Assembly: GCF_029433105.1 (NCBI RefSeq)
Contig: NZ_JARNTW010000008.1
Span: 1-64,000 of the forward strand
DNA: 64,000 nucleotides
Reading direction: 5' to 3'
Origin: Runella sp. MFBS21
Lineage (GTDB): Bacteria; Bacteroidota; Bacteroidia; Cytophagales; Spirosomataceae
Part shown: piece after piece, positions 28,338-38,081 of the stretch
Layout: each line of letters starts with the position of its first letter
Position numbering within the stretch: position 1 is the first letter of the stretch
Position numbers and translations under genes: made by a program
Notes under the pieces: model-generated
What the model saw: only the letters and a program-made list of their open reading frames with translations
Databases searched by the model: none
Told to the model about the DNA's origin: nothing

Positions 28338-28519
28338 GCAGAATTGTTTTTGTCAGAGGAAATAACTTATTTCTAGCATAGACTAATTTTTTTAAATGAA
28401 ACTGACAAAATGTATTTTATTAATGAGACATAAACTCGTCTACGACTTTTAATAAAATTACTAAGTATAATCCATTTCATTTATTCTTTTAAATATATTG
28501 AAAGTACAAGTCCCTCATA

Positions 28520-29482
28520 ATGTTTTTTGTCTTCTCAACTTTCATGAAAAATTACGTACCCAATCTTATAACGGCACGTCATCGAGTTCTTCCTGATTAC
28601 TTTAAAGAATCATCTCGAAATAAGGGTAATTCTACTACCTCATCCGGAGGTTTTTTGTGGAATATATTGGCCCTTGCTGTAACGGTAGCAGCTCTTTTCA
28701 CTTGGGGTACTCATTTAGGATTCAGCTTTTCTCTTTTAGCATTTGCTTTTTTTGTTTCCGACTGGGGAAGGCGTATGTTGGAGCTGAAATTGCAATTTTA
28801 CTTCACCTCTTCTTTGAAAGCGGGGATTTGGGGGGTGACGTTACTTTTATCAGTACTGACAGGTTTTCAATATAAAGGTCGCATTGATCTGGACAATGAA
28901 AAACTGCGATTAGCCGCTGTTGAAAAACAAAAAGCTGAAGCTGAATTTAATCGCAAGGAAACATTGCGGATAGATAGCCTGCGAGGGTATCTATCCCTTG
29001 CAGAAGCATCTTTAAAAAAAGGAAGTTACGCTAAGGCAATCAGGCTTTATAATCATTCGGCACGTTTTGCAACAGCCAATGAGTCAGCAGATCAACGTCG
29101 ACTTCATGAAGGATTGGCCCTCAGTTACGTTCGTATCAAAGCTTACCAATCTGCTATCGAACATTACAACGGTCTAAATTCCTTAAATGATGAACAGATG
29201 TATCAGCGAGCTTTGTGTTATCTTCGATTAGGTCGTAAGTCAGAAGCATTATCGGACCTTGCCGGAGCAGCCGAGGCGGGCCATAAAACAGCAGCAAAAC
29301 TTTATGAGAAGGAGAACCCACTCCTGCGTAGGGTACTTTATTACCAAACTGTATGTTGTGATGGCAGTTATAGCCCCTCAAATGCGAAAGGAAGAGGTGC
29401 CTGTTCACATCATGGAGGTGTTTGTGACTGGAATAAACCGATTTATGAAACTTATCGAAAATATGATGTCAGCAGTCTTTGA
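28520..29482 (+). CDS. Membrane-anchored TPR protein with DUF3761-like C-terminus
   Basis: The 320-residue protein has two or three hydrophobic helices (about residues 48-80 and 95-115), a charged coiled coil (about 125-150) and TPR-like helices (about 150-270: LAEASLKKGSYAKAIRLYNHSA, GLALSYVRIKAYQSAIEHYNGL, ALCYLRLGRKSEALSDLAGAA). The C-terminus has a cysteine- and histidine-containing motif (CCDGSYSPSN...GACSHHGGVCDW) like DUF3761, a small domain often seen at protein ends. The role is unknown. The ATG at 28520 or at 28544 could be the start. The last 38 bases overlap the next gene, so the two are likely co-translated. It lies inside the island between the defence relics and a structured element. 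Confidence 0.6.
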   Translation: MFFVFSTFMKNYVPNLITARHRVLPDYFKESSRNKGNSTTSSGGFLWNILALAVTVAALFTWGTHLGFSFSLLAFAFFVSDWGRRMLELKLQFYFTSSLKAGIWGVTLLLSVLTGFQYKGRIDLDNEKLRLAAVEKQKAEAEFNRKETLRIDSLRGYLSLAEASLKKGSYAKAIRLYNHSARFATANESADQRRLHEGLALSYVRIKAYQSAIEHYNGLNSLNDEQMYQRALCYLRLGRKSEALSDLAGAAEAGHKTAAKLYEKENPLLRRVLYYQTVCCDGSYSPSNAKGRGACSHHGGVCDWNKPIYETYRKYDVSSL

Positions 29483-30533
29483 GATCAGGCCTTTGATTAC
29501 ACAGAGTTTTATGCAGCGACTCCTGCGTCAGCAACCGGTAGAAAACGCAGTTATTGAGTTGAATAACTTACTGGCTACTCAATCAATTTTGACGATAAAC
29601 TCGACCGATTTGGCGGCGATTGAACAAAGATATGGCTTGTCGTTAAGCCAATTTATGCTCAATCTAGAAGAGTTTTATGCCGTTTATTTTAACTATCAAT
29701 TAACCAATCAGTTGTTAGGGGGTAATGGCTTGGCGGAACTGAATCATTTGCGGACATTGTTTCAACTTCCCAGTCAATCAGTTGAGATGATACATAATCG
29801 TATCGGGGAAGTTGCGTATCGGCAACGGGTAGAGAAAGCCATTGTGTATGGACAAGTAACTGCCGAAGACAAAGCAGCCCTGCTGGAATTGCAGACGGTA
29901 ACGTCTATTTCTTCCGAGTTAGCTGGAGCTATTTTTGAGAAAGTTTGCCGAGCGCACCTTAATCAGTTAGTGAAGCAACTAAGTATCAATGCTCGAATTA
30001 CTCCTGATGAAGAGCAACAGCTGCAACGTATCGCTGAGAATTTAGGCATACACTTGAGTGCTGAAGAAGAGCAGGAGATCGAACGTTTTAGGCGGTATTG
30101 GGCTGTCGAAAACAAGCCACTGGAATCCATTGAAGTGGCCATTGCTCTCCAAAAGTCTGAAGTATGTTACTTACATGTTGGTAGTGTTCAATGGTACGAA
30201 GAACGGGCAACTTCCCGGCGTAATAATTATTATGACCATTACGAATTTAATCGATCTTTTGACCTGCTGGATCTACAATCAAACAGTTTACCTACTCAAA
30301 AAGAAACGTTTCCTATACTCAAACGTATTAACATTGGCGAGCTTTATCTAACTAATAAACGGCTTATTTTCGAAGGACCAGAGAAAGTTACATCCGTCAA
30401 GTTGAGTACTGTCAATACTACTAAGGTTTATAAGCAGGGTATTTCATTAAACAAATTAACCGGTAAAGATATGCTGTTACTTATGAGTCATGACGCTGAT
30501 ATTTTAACTCTGCTCATGCAACAACTGCAATAA
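29445..30533 (+). CDS. Protein with C-terminal bacterial PH/GRAM-like domain, unknown function
   Basis: From ATG 29445 (MKLIENMMSAVFEI) this encodes 362 residues; ATG 29463 is an alternative. The first 280 residues are helical with no recognised family. The C-terminal part from about residue 255 is beta-rich with the block IGELYLTNKRLIFEG, then VKLSTVNTTKVYKQGISLNK and GKDMLLLMSHD, the typical pattern of bacterial PH/GRAM-like domains. The open frame extends upstream to 29259, but that part overlaps the preceding gene and its translation is low-complexity and shadow-like, so a start overlapping the preceding stop is preferred. Nothing ties it to a pathway. Confidence 0.6.
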   Translation: MKLIENMMSAVFEIRPLITQSFMQRLLRQQPVENAVIELNNLLATQSILTINSTDLAAIEQRYGLSLSQFMLNLEEFYAVYFNYQLTNQLLGGNGLAELNHLRTLFQLPSQSVEMIHNRIGEVAYRQRVEKAIVYGQVTAEDKAALLELQTVTSISSELAGAIFEKVCRAHLNQLVKQLSINARITPDEEQQLQRIAENLGIHLSAEEEQEIERFRRYWAVENKPLESIEVAIALQKSEVCYLHVGSVQWYEERATSRRNNYYDHYEFNRSFDLLDLQSNSLPTQKETFPILKRINIGELYLTNKRLIFEGPEKVTSVKLSTVNTTKVYKQGISLNKLTGKDMLLLMSHDADILTLLMQQLQ

Positions 30534-30560
30534 AATCACTGATTTCATCAATTGTTCAAA

Positions 30561-30750
30561 ACCCTTCTAAAGGGACTTTCTCCTAGTACTGCAAGGGTCT
30601 TCCATAAACAACCTAGGCCGTATTCCCGACCTTTCTTCACGGTGTTTCGTGCAGGCCGGGTGATTCCCCTCGACCTTGGTCGCCCCTGCGTTTGCTCCCC
30701 ACCCTCGGCGAGAGCCAAGGTTGCATCTGTGCAACCTATTCTAAAAGGGT
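30561..30750. other. G+C-rich element rich in inverted repeats (possible structured RNA)
   Basis: This stretch is clearly richer in G+C than its surroundings and contains several short palindromes: CGACCTTGGTCG (30671-30682), CTCGGCGAG (30704-30712), GGTTGCA/TGCAACC (30719-30736), ACCTTGG/CCAAGGT (30673-30679, 30715-30721) and terminal ACCCTT/AAGGGT (30561-30566, 30745-30750). Some pairings are mutually exclusive. A short open frame through it does not look like a protein. The minus strand begins, near 30600, with an AGGAGAAAGTCCC-like segment that is seen in some intron 5' regions, but no known RNA family could be assigned. Confidence 0.45.
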
Positions 30751-30870
30751 ATAATTATGCCTCATACGTCTAGTTGGCGAGAACCGTGACCCTAAACAGC
30801 CACGAAAATATTTCTTCGACAACATTTGTCTATGAATAAACCATAAATTACTTCTGCATATTTATGTATG

Positions 30871-30919
30871 TTCTAAACCCATCTCTCTAAATTATAACAT
30901 CTGAGAGATGGGTTTAGAA
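30871..30919. terminator. Long perfect hairpin downstream of the giant surface-protein gene
   Basis: A 17-bp perfect stem (TTCTAAACCCATCTCTC at 30871-30887 and GAGAGATGGGTTTAGAA at 30903-30919) with a 15-base loop lies 30 bases past the minus-strand stop. The T tract is weak, so it may act as a terminator or RNA-stabilising structure. Confidence 0.65.
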
Positions 30920-30949
30920 GTGATCCAGCCAAATTTTATGACTCTACAG

Positions 30950-33900
30950 TTACAGTTGGCTTGGTTTTTTCTTTTTCTTAAGCGTTAAAGGAATACAAAG
31001 GTTTGGAGGGCAGCAATTGTCTCCTGGAAGAATAATAACCGGACAGCATCCTTCTACCGGACAAAGAGCATTGGAAGCTGTAAACGTGTACGTCCCCGTT
31101 TCACCAAACAATACTTCATTGCCCGAGGCCACGGCACCCTGAGTTCCCTGCTTAAACCATTGGACATTATTATATTTATCTGAAACCTTCACTTGTACTT
31201 TTTCTCCAGTACAAAGCTTTATCGGAACCGTAAAACATTGTCTATCCAAATCATCTTCTTCCTCTTTACCGTTACCGGGCGTAGAATCGATATCATGCTC
31301 ATTGGTTTTTGTAATTTCAGCAGTATTAAAATGAACCCCTTCTTGTATCGCCTTCACACGATATGAGAGTGTTACGGTATCGCCACCGGCCGCAATCGTT
31401 CCAATAGTCCATTTAATTACATTACCACTAACTGTAGTAGTTCCTCGGTTGGTTAATAAGCTATTTATACCTAAAGCTACTGTGGAAGCCAATGAATCTG
31501 TCACTTCTACTCCCGTTGCGGTGTTGGCGCTTTCGTTCCAAACTTTAATCGTATAAGTTAGTGAATCTCCTAACTGAACTATTCTCTTATCAATCATTTT
31601 TTTCAATGCCAAATCTACGGGTGCATCACAATTCTGAGCATTTACAGTCACCGCAACCCGCTGGCTTACCGCATTTATTGAACAATTAGAGTCAGAGCTT
31701 CGGGCTTGTACATAAAATATTTTAGTAGTAGCTACCGTTCCAGACGGCTTATAAGATAAGCCCGAAAACAAAAGGGTGCCACCAGAAGGTTGGTCAAACC
31801 ATTCAGCTACTGCGGCACCGACAATTGTAGTTTTCAAGGTAGGGAAAGTGTCTCCAATACAAGCCGTTAGACTTTGAGAAATAACGGTAGGAATAATGGG
31901 AATACAATTACAATTTGGTCCCGACACGAGGGTATCATAGACACAAACATTGCTTAAGCTATCTGTGATTTTAAGCACAGTTTGATTAGGAATTCCTATC
32001 ACTGTAAAAGGATTAGATCCAGAAAGTGTTCCTGCACTTACTTTTACGGTGCCGGTTTGTCCAGTGATAGTGAACGTTAGAGAAAAAGAAGCATTATCTG
32101 CTGAGCAAAGAGGACTCCCTACAAGTGCTATGGTGGGCTTAGGGCAAGGGATTTCACAATTTTTTACCGTCACCAAAACTGTATCGCTACAACCATTAAG
32201 GGTATAAATAAATTGGTAGGTACCAACAGATGTCAGTCCAGTCACTTGGCCATTGTTAGTAACGGCTACTCCCGCAGGAGCTCCCAAAACACTCCAGCTT
32301 CCATTGATAGGAGTCGCAGATAACTGCGCTGTTCCAGTACTGGTACACACCTCTCCATTGACAGGCGACACAATGGATGCAACGGGCTTCTCTCTTCTAA
32401 TGACCGCTGCAGTATCGGCACAAGTTTGCCCCCCCAACGTCACCGAATAAATAAAATAGTAAGTACCATTGACGCTAAGGCCTGTTATGTTTCCAGCATT
32501 GTCAATAGTGGCATTGGCTGGATTTCCTGCTTGAGCAGTCCACACCCCGCTTGGGGTCACCGCCGTCAATTTCGCCGTTGTTTCGGGCTGACAAATAGCT
32601 ACGTCCGCTCCAGCATTCGGCTTTACACATCCTGTACAGGGCTCTACCACTACCGCAATTGTATCATTACATCCATTGACGGTATAAATAAAACGATAGG
32701 TTCCAGCCACTGTCATGCCACTTATTTCTCCCAGATTGGTAATGGTTGCCACGGAGGGGTTTGAAGAGTGCCCCGACCAAGTGCCCCCTTCTGGACTAAA
32801 GCCCGTCAGTACGGTGCTTGATTGTAACAAACCAGTGACCGGATTGGAACATGCAAGTGTTTTGTCACTTCCGGCATTAGGTGGAGAAGTGATCGTTATG
32901 GTATGACTAGCTGTGTTGCTACAATTTGTTGCTTGATCAGTATATTCATAACTGAAAGTCAATGAGGCTAGTCCCGAATTTGCATTCAAAGTCAAAATAT
33001 TACCATTGATACTAACAGCTCCCGCTGGCAGCCCCACAGGCAAGCTATAACTACCTCCTATGGGCAACGCCGTAAAATTAGTTGGTAACGCATTACCACA
33101 AATGGTCGTTGGGTCCGAAATAGTTACCGTGGGTCGAGGCACAATATATACTAAACCACTGTCTACACGAGAGCAATTGCCATCATTTTGGGTAAAATAA
33201 ATATAAAAGCTTACGGGAGCGCTTACTCCAAGAGCTGTCAATGCTGCGGAAGAATTTAAAGTAGCTCCATTTCCAGTATCTGTTATACCAGGTCCGCTCC
33301 AAGTCCCAGTCACTCCACTAGGATCAGTATAGGTAGAGGTTTGATTGATACATAATGTATCAGTGGCTATATTGATTTTCGTTCCTCCATTATTGATTGT
33401 AACTGATTTTGAAGCCGTTGCCGAACAATTTGTGGTTGGATCTGTATAAGTATAATCGAATTCTAAGCTAGATAATGCTGCTGCGGCAGAAATCGTAAGT
33501 ACATTGCCTGATACAGTTACTCCCGCTGGTAAGCCGCTACTGAAACTTCCTCCACTAGGGGTAGCGGTATAACTTACTGGCAACTCCGTTGAACAAACAA
33601 TGGTAGGACCTGTGATAGCCACATTGACACTATTTCGGGTGATACTTACGGTATCCGTACAACCCTCTCCCGCAGAGAGAACAAACAAATAAGTGCCATC
33701 AACCGTCAACCCCGTCACTTGACCAGCAGCATTGATGGAAGCTACCGCAGGGGAGGTTCCTAATTGACTCCAAGTTTGTCCTACTGCTGCTGTACTTAAG
33801 TTTGCACTTGTAGCAGGTGCACAAATTTTTAAATTTTGGCCCGCATTAGGTTTAACGCAGCTTGGAAATCCAAAATCATAGGTATAATTATTCTCTCCCG

Positions 33901-36124
33901 CATTCCCAATCGTAAAGTGAATTGTAGGCAATCCACCTTCCACAAACGCGTCACTATTGACGGATGTTGCACCAGAATTAGGACTCCCCGAAGTCTCTCC
34001 ATTGGCGGGAGAAACTACCGTCAGAGTCAGCCCACTGACCGAAGGGTCGCTTCCTAATGATGTCACTTTCAAACAATAAGCTGTATTATAGTTCAATGTC
34101 AAGCCATAGATAGTACTTGAAGTAGAAGTTCCAGAAGCTGAAGAAAAATAATAATTTCCGTTGGCGTCGGTTATAGCAGTAGCCACTGCCGAGCCTGTAC
34201 AATTTTCGTAAAGAGCGACCGTTACACCTGCCAAAGGCGGCTCTTGAGGGTCTTGAATTCCATCACCGTCTTCATCTTTCCACACCCGATTCCCTATTTG
34301 AATCGGTGCTTCACTGCCCGCAGTCTCCAAATCTCCCAACCCATTTGCTTTCCCAAATCCACCAGCGAAAATTTGGTAAGCTTTCGAATTTACGCCTGTG
34401 GTATTGTTAAATTTGCGTATACCTCCCGTAAACGCATCAATTGGATCAAGAGCCGTAGAAATAACCTCTCCCGAACCAGGCCATATCGCAATTCCCCCTT
34501 GGGCTGATTCGTGGTGAAATGCATAGTTGTCATTGTAATATTCTCCACCACCTATTCCATCTCCATTGTTGGCAGAGGCTGTTGTGATTCCCCCTGAAGT
34601 CCCATTATTTTCGATTACGTACCCCCCACTTCCATCAGGAGCAGCCCTAAGAATATCTCCACCCGTTGAGACTACATCATAAAAACCACCTCCTAGAGGA
34701 CTATAATTACCATTTCCAACTTGGTTGCCCCAACGGTCGGTAAAACCTAGAATCATCGATCCCTCCACATCAAATTCGATATCACTTAGCATAGGAGTAG
34801 GGCGAACTAGGTCATTACCTGCATTGTTACTACACACGGTTGTACCTACAGGAGGGAATGTATAATCATTTGTCCAAGGATACCAGCCCGTGTATTGGGC
34901 ACATGCACCAAGGGTTAAAGCAATCCCTTTGGTATAGTTTAGAGGAAATTGGAGTACATTCGCAAATGCCTGTGTAGCTGGGTCAAAACGTAAGACAGTT
35001 GCACTCAAATCATTTGTGTTTTGGGAGGTAGAAGCATCACACACGATACCAACGTAAAGCTGTCCTCGGTAATATTTTAACCCAAAAGGGCGACTTGTGC
35101 CTCCTGTACATGGTAAAGTAATAGGCCAACTCTTAACATCGGAAGCCGTCGGAACAGTAGCGGGGTTGTTATCACTATCTAAAGTCACAGCAACCAAGCG
35201 TGGATTGACTTCATTCACGACCACAATCCACAATGTTTTATTATCCGTAGAAATATCAATATCACCTATTCCCAATTTTCCTACCTTATCATAAGCTATG
35301 CTATCTTGACTGGGCGTAGAAGTACCTCCAGTGATTCCTCGAGTGGCATTATCAGGGATAGTACCAACATCTATTCCCAAATTATATAAATTGAATAATA
35401 TAGACGGATTTCCATTGTTAGGGTCTAGGCTGAAAATATTTCCTAAACCATTGTCTGGGTTACTGTTATTGAGTAGGATAGTATGCCTTTTCAAAAATGC
35501 AGCTGTATATATTTCTTGTTTTTGGCGATTATAGGCCAACCCCCATACCGTTCCTAATTGATTTAAATTAGCTAGTGCTTGTGGGTTTTGAGCAGAGCCT
35601 CCAAACATTTGAGGCTTTCCTTCTTCTGTATAGGCCCATTTAACAAATACTTTTTCATTGCTAGCCTGCACCTCATTTCCCGTTACATAACAAGGCGTAA
35701 AAAGCGTGGGAGGACTGCCATTGCTATAATGATCGGGATAATTAATACCTAAATCTACGCCTGTCAAACCTCCTACTGGAACATCCACAAATCGGATGCT
35801 AGATTGACTACTTCCTCCAATAGCACCGTCAAAATCTTTGCTTTGAAATCCAGTAAACTCAACGCGATATTTACCAGCACTTCCTATAGCGAGTGAGTAA
35901 CTACCATTTACAGCTGTAGTTGTACTTACTTGTGTTCCGGTACTGTTAAAAGCAGTGACGGTAACTCCCCCTACACTGGGCTCATAAAAAACCGTAGTAC
36001 TGTCTTTGACACCATTAGCATTCAGGTCTCGAAAAACAAGACCACTTATCTGAGCCTCCGCATACTCAGGAATCAGTTGGCATAGAAACAATGTAATACT
36101 GTAGAGCCATGTAAAATGTTTCAT
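30950..36124 (-). CDS. Giant secreted multidomain protein (SdrD B-like, Ig-like repeats, DUF11)
   Basis: The 1724-residue protein has a signal peptide (about 1-25), an SdrD B-like domain (about 26-115: ISGLVFRDLNANGVKD), a propeller-like region (about 150-600) built around LNQLGTVWGLAYN and GIGDIDISTDN, a second SdrD B-like domain (from about 611: IGNRVWKDEDGDGIQD), an array of Ig-like/PKD-like repeats (about 755-1480) with recurring GTWSG, GLTVDGTY and CTDTV motifs, a DUF11 domain (from about 1505: DLALKKMIDKRIVQLGDSLTYTI) and a Cys-rich, basic C-terminus (CCPPNLC then KKKKK). It is most likely exposed at the cell surface and involved in adhesion or gliding-related functions. No obvious type IX sorting tail was identified. 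Confidence 0.82.
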   Translation of the reverse strand: MKHFTWLYSITLFLCQLIPEYAEAQISGLVFRDLNANGVKDSTTVFYEPSVGGVTVTAFNSTGTQVSTTTAVNGSYSLAIGSAGKYRVEFTGFQSKDFDGAIGGSSQSSIRFVDVPVGGLTGVDLGINYPDHYSNGSPPTLFTPCYVTGNEVQASNEKVFVKWAYTEEGKPQMFGGSAQNPQALANLNQLGTVWGLAYNRQKQEIYTAAFLKRHTILLNNSNPDNGLGNIFSLDPNNGNPSILFNLYNLGIDVGTIPDNATRGITGGTSTPSQDSIAYDKVGKLGIGDIDISTDNKTLWIVVVNEVNPRLVAVTLDSDNNPATVPTASDVKSWPITLPCTGGTSRPFGLKYYRGQLYVGIVCDASTSQNTNDLSATVLRFDPATQAFANVLQFPLNYTKGIALTLGACAQYTGWYPWTNDYTFPPVGTTVCSNNAGNDLVRPTPMLSDIEFDVEGSMILGFTDRWGNQVGNGNYSPLGGGFYDVVSTGGDILRAAPDGSGGYVIENNGTSGGITTASANNGDGIGGGEYYNDNYAFHHESAQGGIAIWPGSGEVISTALDPIDAFTGGIRKFNNTTGVNSKAYQIFAGGFGKANGLGDLETAGSEAPIQIGNRVWKDEDGDGIQDPQEPPLAGVTVALYENCTGSAVATAITDANGNYYFSSASGTSTSSTIYGLTLNYNTAYCLKVTSLGSDPSVSGLTLTVVSPANGETSGSPNSGATSVNSDAFVEGGLPTIHFTIGNAGENNYTYDFGFPSCVKPNAGQNLKICAPATSANLSTAAVGQTWSQLGTSPAVASINAAGQVTGLTVDGTYLFVLSAGEGCTDTVSITRNSVNVAITGPTIVCSTELPVSYTATPSGGSFSSGLPAGVTVSGNVLTISAAAALSSLEFDYTYTDPTTNCSATASKSVTINNGGTKINIATDTLCINQTSTYTDPSGVTGTWSGPGITDTGNGATLNSSAALTALGVSAPVSFYIYFTQNDGNCSRVDSGLVYIVPRPTVTISDPTTICGNALPTNFTALPIGGSYSLPVGLPAGAVSINGNILTLNANSGLASLTFSYEYTDQATNCSNTASHTITITSPPNAGSDKTLACSNPVTGLLQSSTVLTGFSPEGGTWSGHSSNPSVATITNLGEISGMTVAGTYRFIYTVNGCNDTIAVVVEPCTGCVKPNAGADVAICQPETTAKLTAVTPSGVWTAQAGNPANATIDNAGNITGLSVNGTYYFIYSVTLGGQTCADTAAVIRREKPVASIVSPVNGEVCTSTGTAQLSATPINGSWSVLGAPAGVAVTNNGQVTGLTSVGTYQFIYTLNGCSDTVLVTVKNCEIPCPKPTIALVGSPLCSADNASFSLTFTITGQTGTVKVSAGTLSGSNPFTVIGIPNQTVLKITDSLSNVCVYDTLVSGPNCNCIPIIPTVISQSLTACIGDTFPTLKTTIVGAAVAEWFDQPSGGTLLFSGLSYKPSGTVATTKIFYVQARSSDSNCSINAVSQRVAVTVNAQNCDAPVDLALKKMIDKRIVQLGDSLTYTIKVWNESANTATGVEVTDSLASTVALGINSLLTNRGTTTVSGNVIKWTIGTIAAGGDTVTLSYRVKAIQEGVHFNTAEITKTNEHDIDSTPGNGKEEEDDLDRQCFTVPIKLCTGEKVQVKVSDKYNNVQWFKQGTQGAVASGNEVLFGETGTYTFTASNALCPVEGCCPVIILPGDNCCPPNLCIPLTLKKKKKPSQL

Positions 36125-37264
36125 ATTTATTATTTAGATTAATGAACAGTAATAGATAATAAAGCGAAGTTTAGATAGACAAAAAAGCCTGTTAAAAGAA
36201 TTCAACTTTGTGTCCTTAGACGTCACTAAATTTTTACTTACAAAATTGATACAGGCAAAAAGAAGACAGGGATAACTTGCAAAAAGAAGGGGACTAATGA
36301 CCAAATCTCGTTAAATATCAAGAAATTTTACTCCATAAAATGCTTGGCATACTCATGTAGCAAACTTTATGCCAAATCACAAATATAAACTCGTACCTCA
36401 ATCTTCCTATTATTTAGAAGAACTTAAATATGGTATTAAAATTTATCTTCTCAATGAAGCTATAAAATCAGTGTTCATATATTATATACTCTACTTCCTA
36501 TCCCAAATAGATCAAAATCTAAAACAACACAAATACGAATTTTTATTCTCCAAATACTCCACACATCACAAACAAATAACGACATAAGTAAGCACATGAG
36601 AATCAAAAACAATCTCAATTCTCTCACAATTAACAATTCAAGTTTGATAGCAACAAAATCAAATCTTAATATACAAGTTCAGAAAAATCACATCAACCAT
36701 TTTCATCACTCATTTACAAGTCATATCCACATAATTTCAAAGTAAGAACCACCCTATATATTCACAATTTTCTTTATGAAATTTGTTTGTATTTTTGAAT
36801 ACAAATCCCACAAAGCATAGTACCTATTGATTGTTTATTCATCAATATAAAATCAAAAATAGCTTGTAAACACATCTCTCTGTAGGGAGTTTGTACTTAA
36901 AGTCACAGAGGTTTAATAAAGATAGATACACATTTTTAGCAAGATAAATTTTCAAAATTTATATATGTCTATTAACACAAATAAACTTGTATATATATAT
37001 ACATTATATATTAACTTATAACATATGTAAATTGTCCACTTTTTTTTGCTACTTAGCCCCTTCTTATCATTTAGTAGACTTATCCTTTAGGAATATTTCC
37101 TTATACTTGCTAGGTAATTTTATATACTTTTTTGTAGTGTGTAATAAATTTCCCAATCTCGGATTTAAGTGTTTCAAATGTTCCCCAATGCCTATTAGTT
37201 ATTGGCTTTAATGAACAATAAAGCTAAATTTTGCCAAATAAGGGCTTAAAGCCATGTATATTGT
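36125..37264. other. AT-rich intergenic region without a convincing gene
   Basis: About 1.1 kb of very AT-rich sequence separates the giant gene from the LytTR gene. It holds only short open frames with no family likeness (one of 72 residues at 36369 has no start context). I see no repeats or RNA signature. It may contain the promoters of both flanking genes. Confidence 0.6.
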
Positions 37265-37987
37265 ATGCATCTATATTTATCATCAAAAATTCTACTAGTT
37301 GCAAATAACGCTTCAGATATTACAGACATAAAGGAAACATTAACCGATTTTGGATACAAAGACATTTTACTGGCAATTGGTGAACACGAGGCCTTAGCAA
37401 TTTTATCAAATACTAAACTCTCACTAATCATTACAAGCCTATTTTTGGGTGAAAGAATATGCCTTAATTTATTAAAAACAATAATAGACTCTGGCCTGCC
37501 AGCGATTGTTATTGCCTCCTCCTATGAATCGCTAAACTATCCTTCAATTATCGACAATGAAAGAATTGCGTATTTAGTAAATCCTATTCATAAATTAACT
37601 TTTAAAACTCTAGTTAGGCTTTTTCTCAGCAAATCTAATCCTGATAAAAGCATATTCATTACAGGCAACCATAACGAACAAATCAGCTTAAACCTGAATG
37701 AAATTTTATTTTTAGAAGCAGAGCGAAATTACTGTACTATTTATACGTCTCGCTGGCTCAATTCATCATACTTAAGATTTACCATCAAAGTCTCTCTAGT
37801 TAAACTAACCGAAAAATTAGACTCTCGTTTTGTCCGCGTTCACCATTCTTACATTGTTAATCTCAATTACGTAAAAAGCTTTTCTTCTAATCATATCCAC
37901 ATTGACAACTACACCCTCCCTTTAAGTAGAACTTACAAGAAAAAACTATATAGCTTACTAAATAGCTTACAAAGCAAACATAGTTAA
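37265..37987 (+). CDS. LytTR transcription factor with degenerate receiver domain
   Basis: The 240-residue protein has an N-terminal receiver-like fold (about 5-120) and a C-terminal LytTR DNA-binding domain (about 135-235: LNLNEILFLEAERNYCTIYT, VSLVKLTEKLDSRFVRVHHSYIVNLNYVKSF, LPLSRTYKKKLYSLL). LytTR domains bind promoter repeats and usually act behind LytS-type kinases. Here the acidic pocket (SKILLVANNASD), the phospho-acceptor position (LIITSLFL) and the conserved lysine (LVNPIH) are all replaced, so it should not be phosphorylated by the usual mechanism. It lies upstream of an AraC regulator on the same strand. Confidence 0.85.
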   Translation: MHLYLSSKILLVANNASDITDIKETLTDFGYKDILLAIGEHEALAILSNTKLSLIITSLFLGERICLNLLKTIIDSGLPAIVIASSYESLNYPSIIDNERIAYLVNPIHKLTFKTLVRLFLSKSNPDKSIFITGNHNEQISLNLNEILFLEAERNYCTIYTSRWLNSSYLRFTIKVSLVKLTEKLDSRFVRVHHSYIVNLNYVKSFSSNHIHIDNYTLPLSRTYKKKLYSLLNSLQSKHS

Positions 37988-38081
37988 TATTATCCCCCTT
38001 TTATTGCAACATATCCCTAGCTTTCTTTAGTAGCACAAAATTTGCTTATTGAAGTACTTATTAAAAATAAGCAATTACAAT

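Noticed and set aside
29259-29444. An extended N-terminus for the PH-like gene
   Set aside because: It overlaps the upstream gene by more than 180 bases, and the added residues look like a shadow of that gene.
30552-30773. A 73-residue frame through the G+C-rich element
   Set aside because: The translation is Arg/Pro-rich with no family likeness, and the inverted repeats fit an RNA or DNA structure better.
36369-36587. A 72-residue open frame in the AT-rich spacer
   Set aside because: Composition is as expected by chance in AT-rich DNA, with no family likeness and no neighbouring signals.
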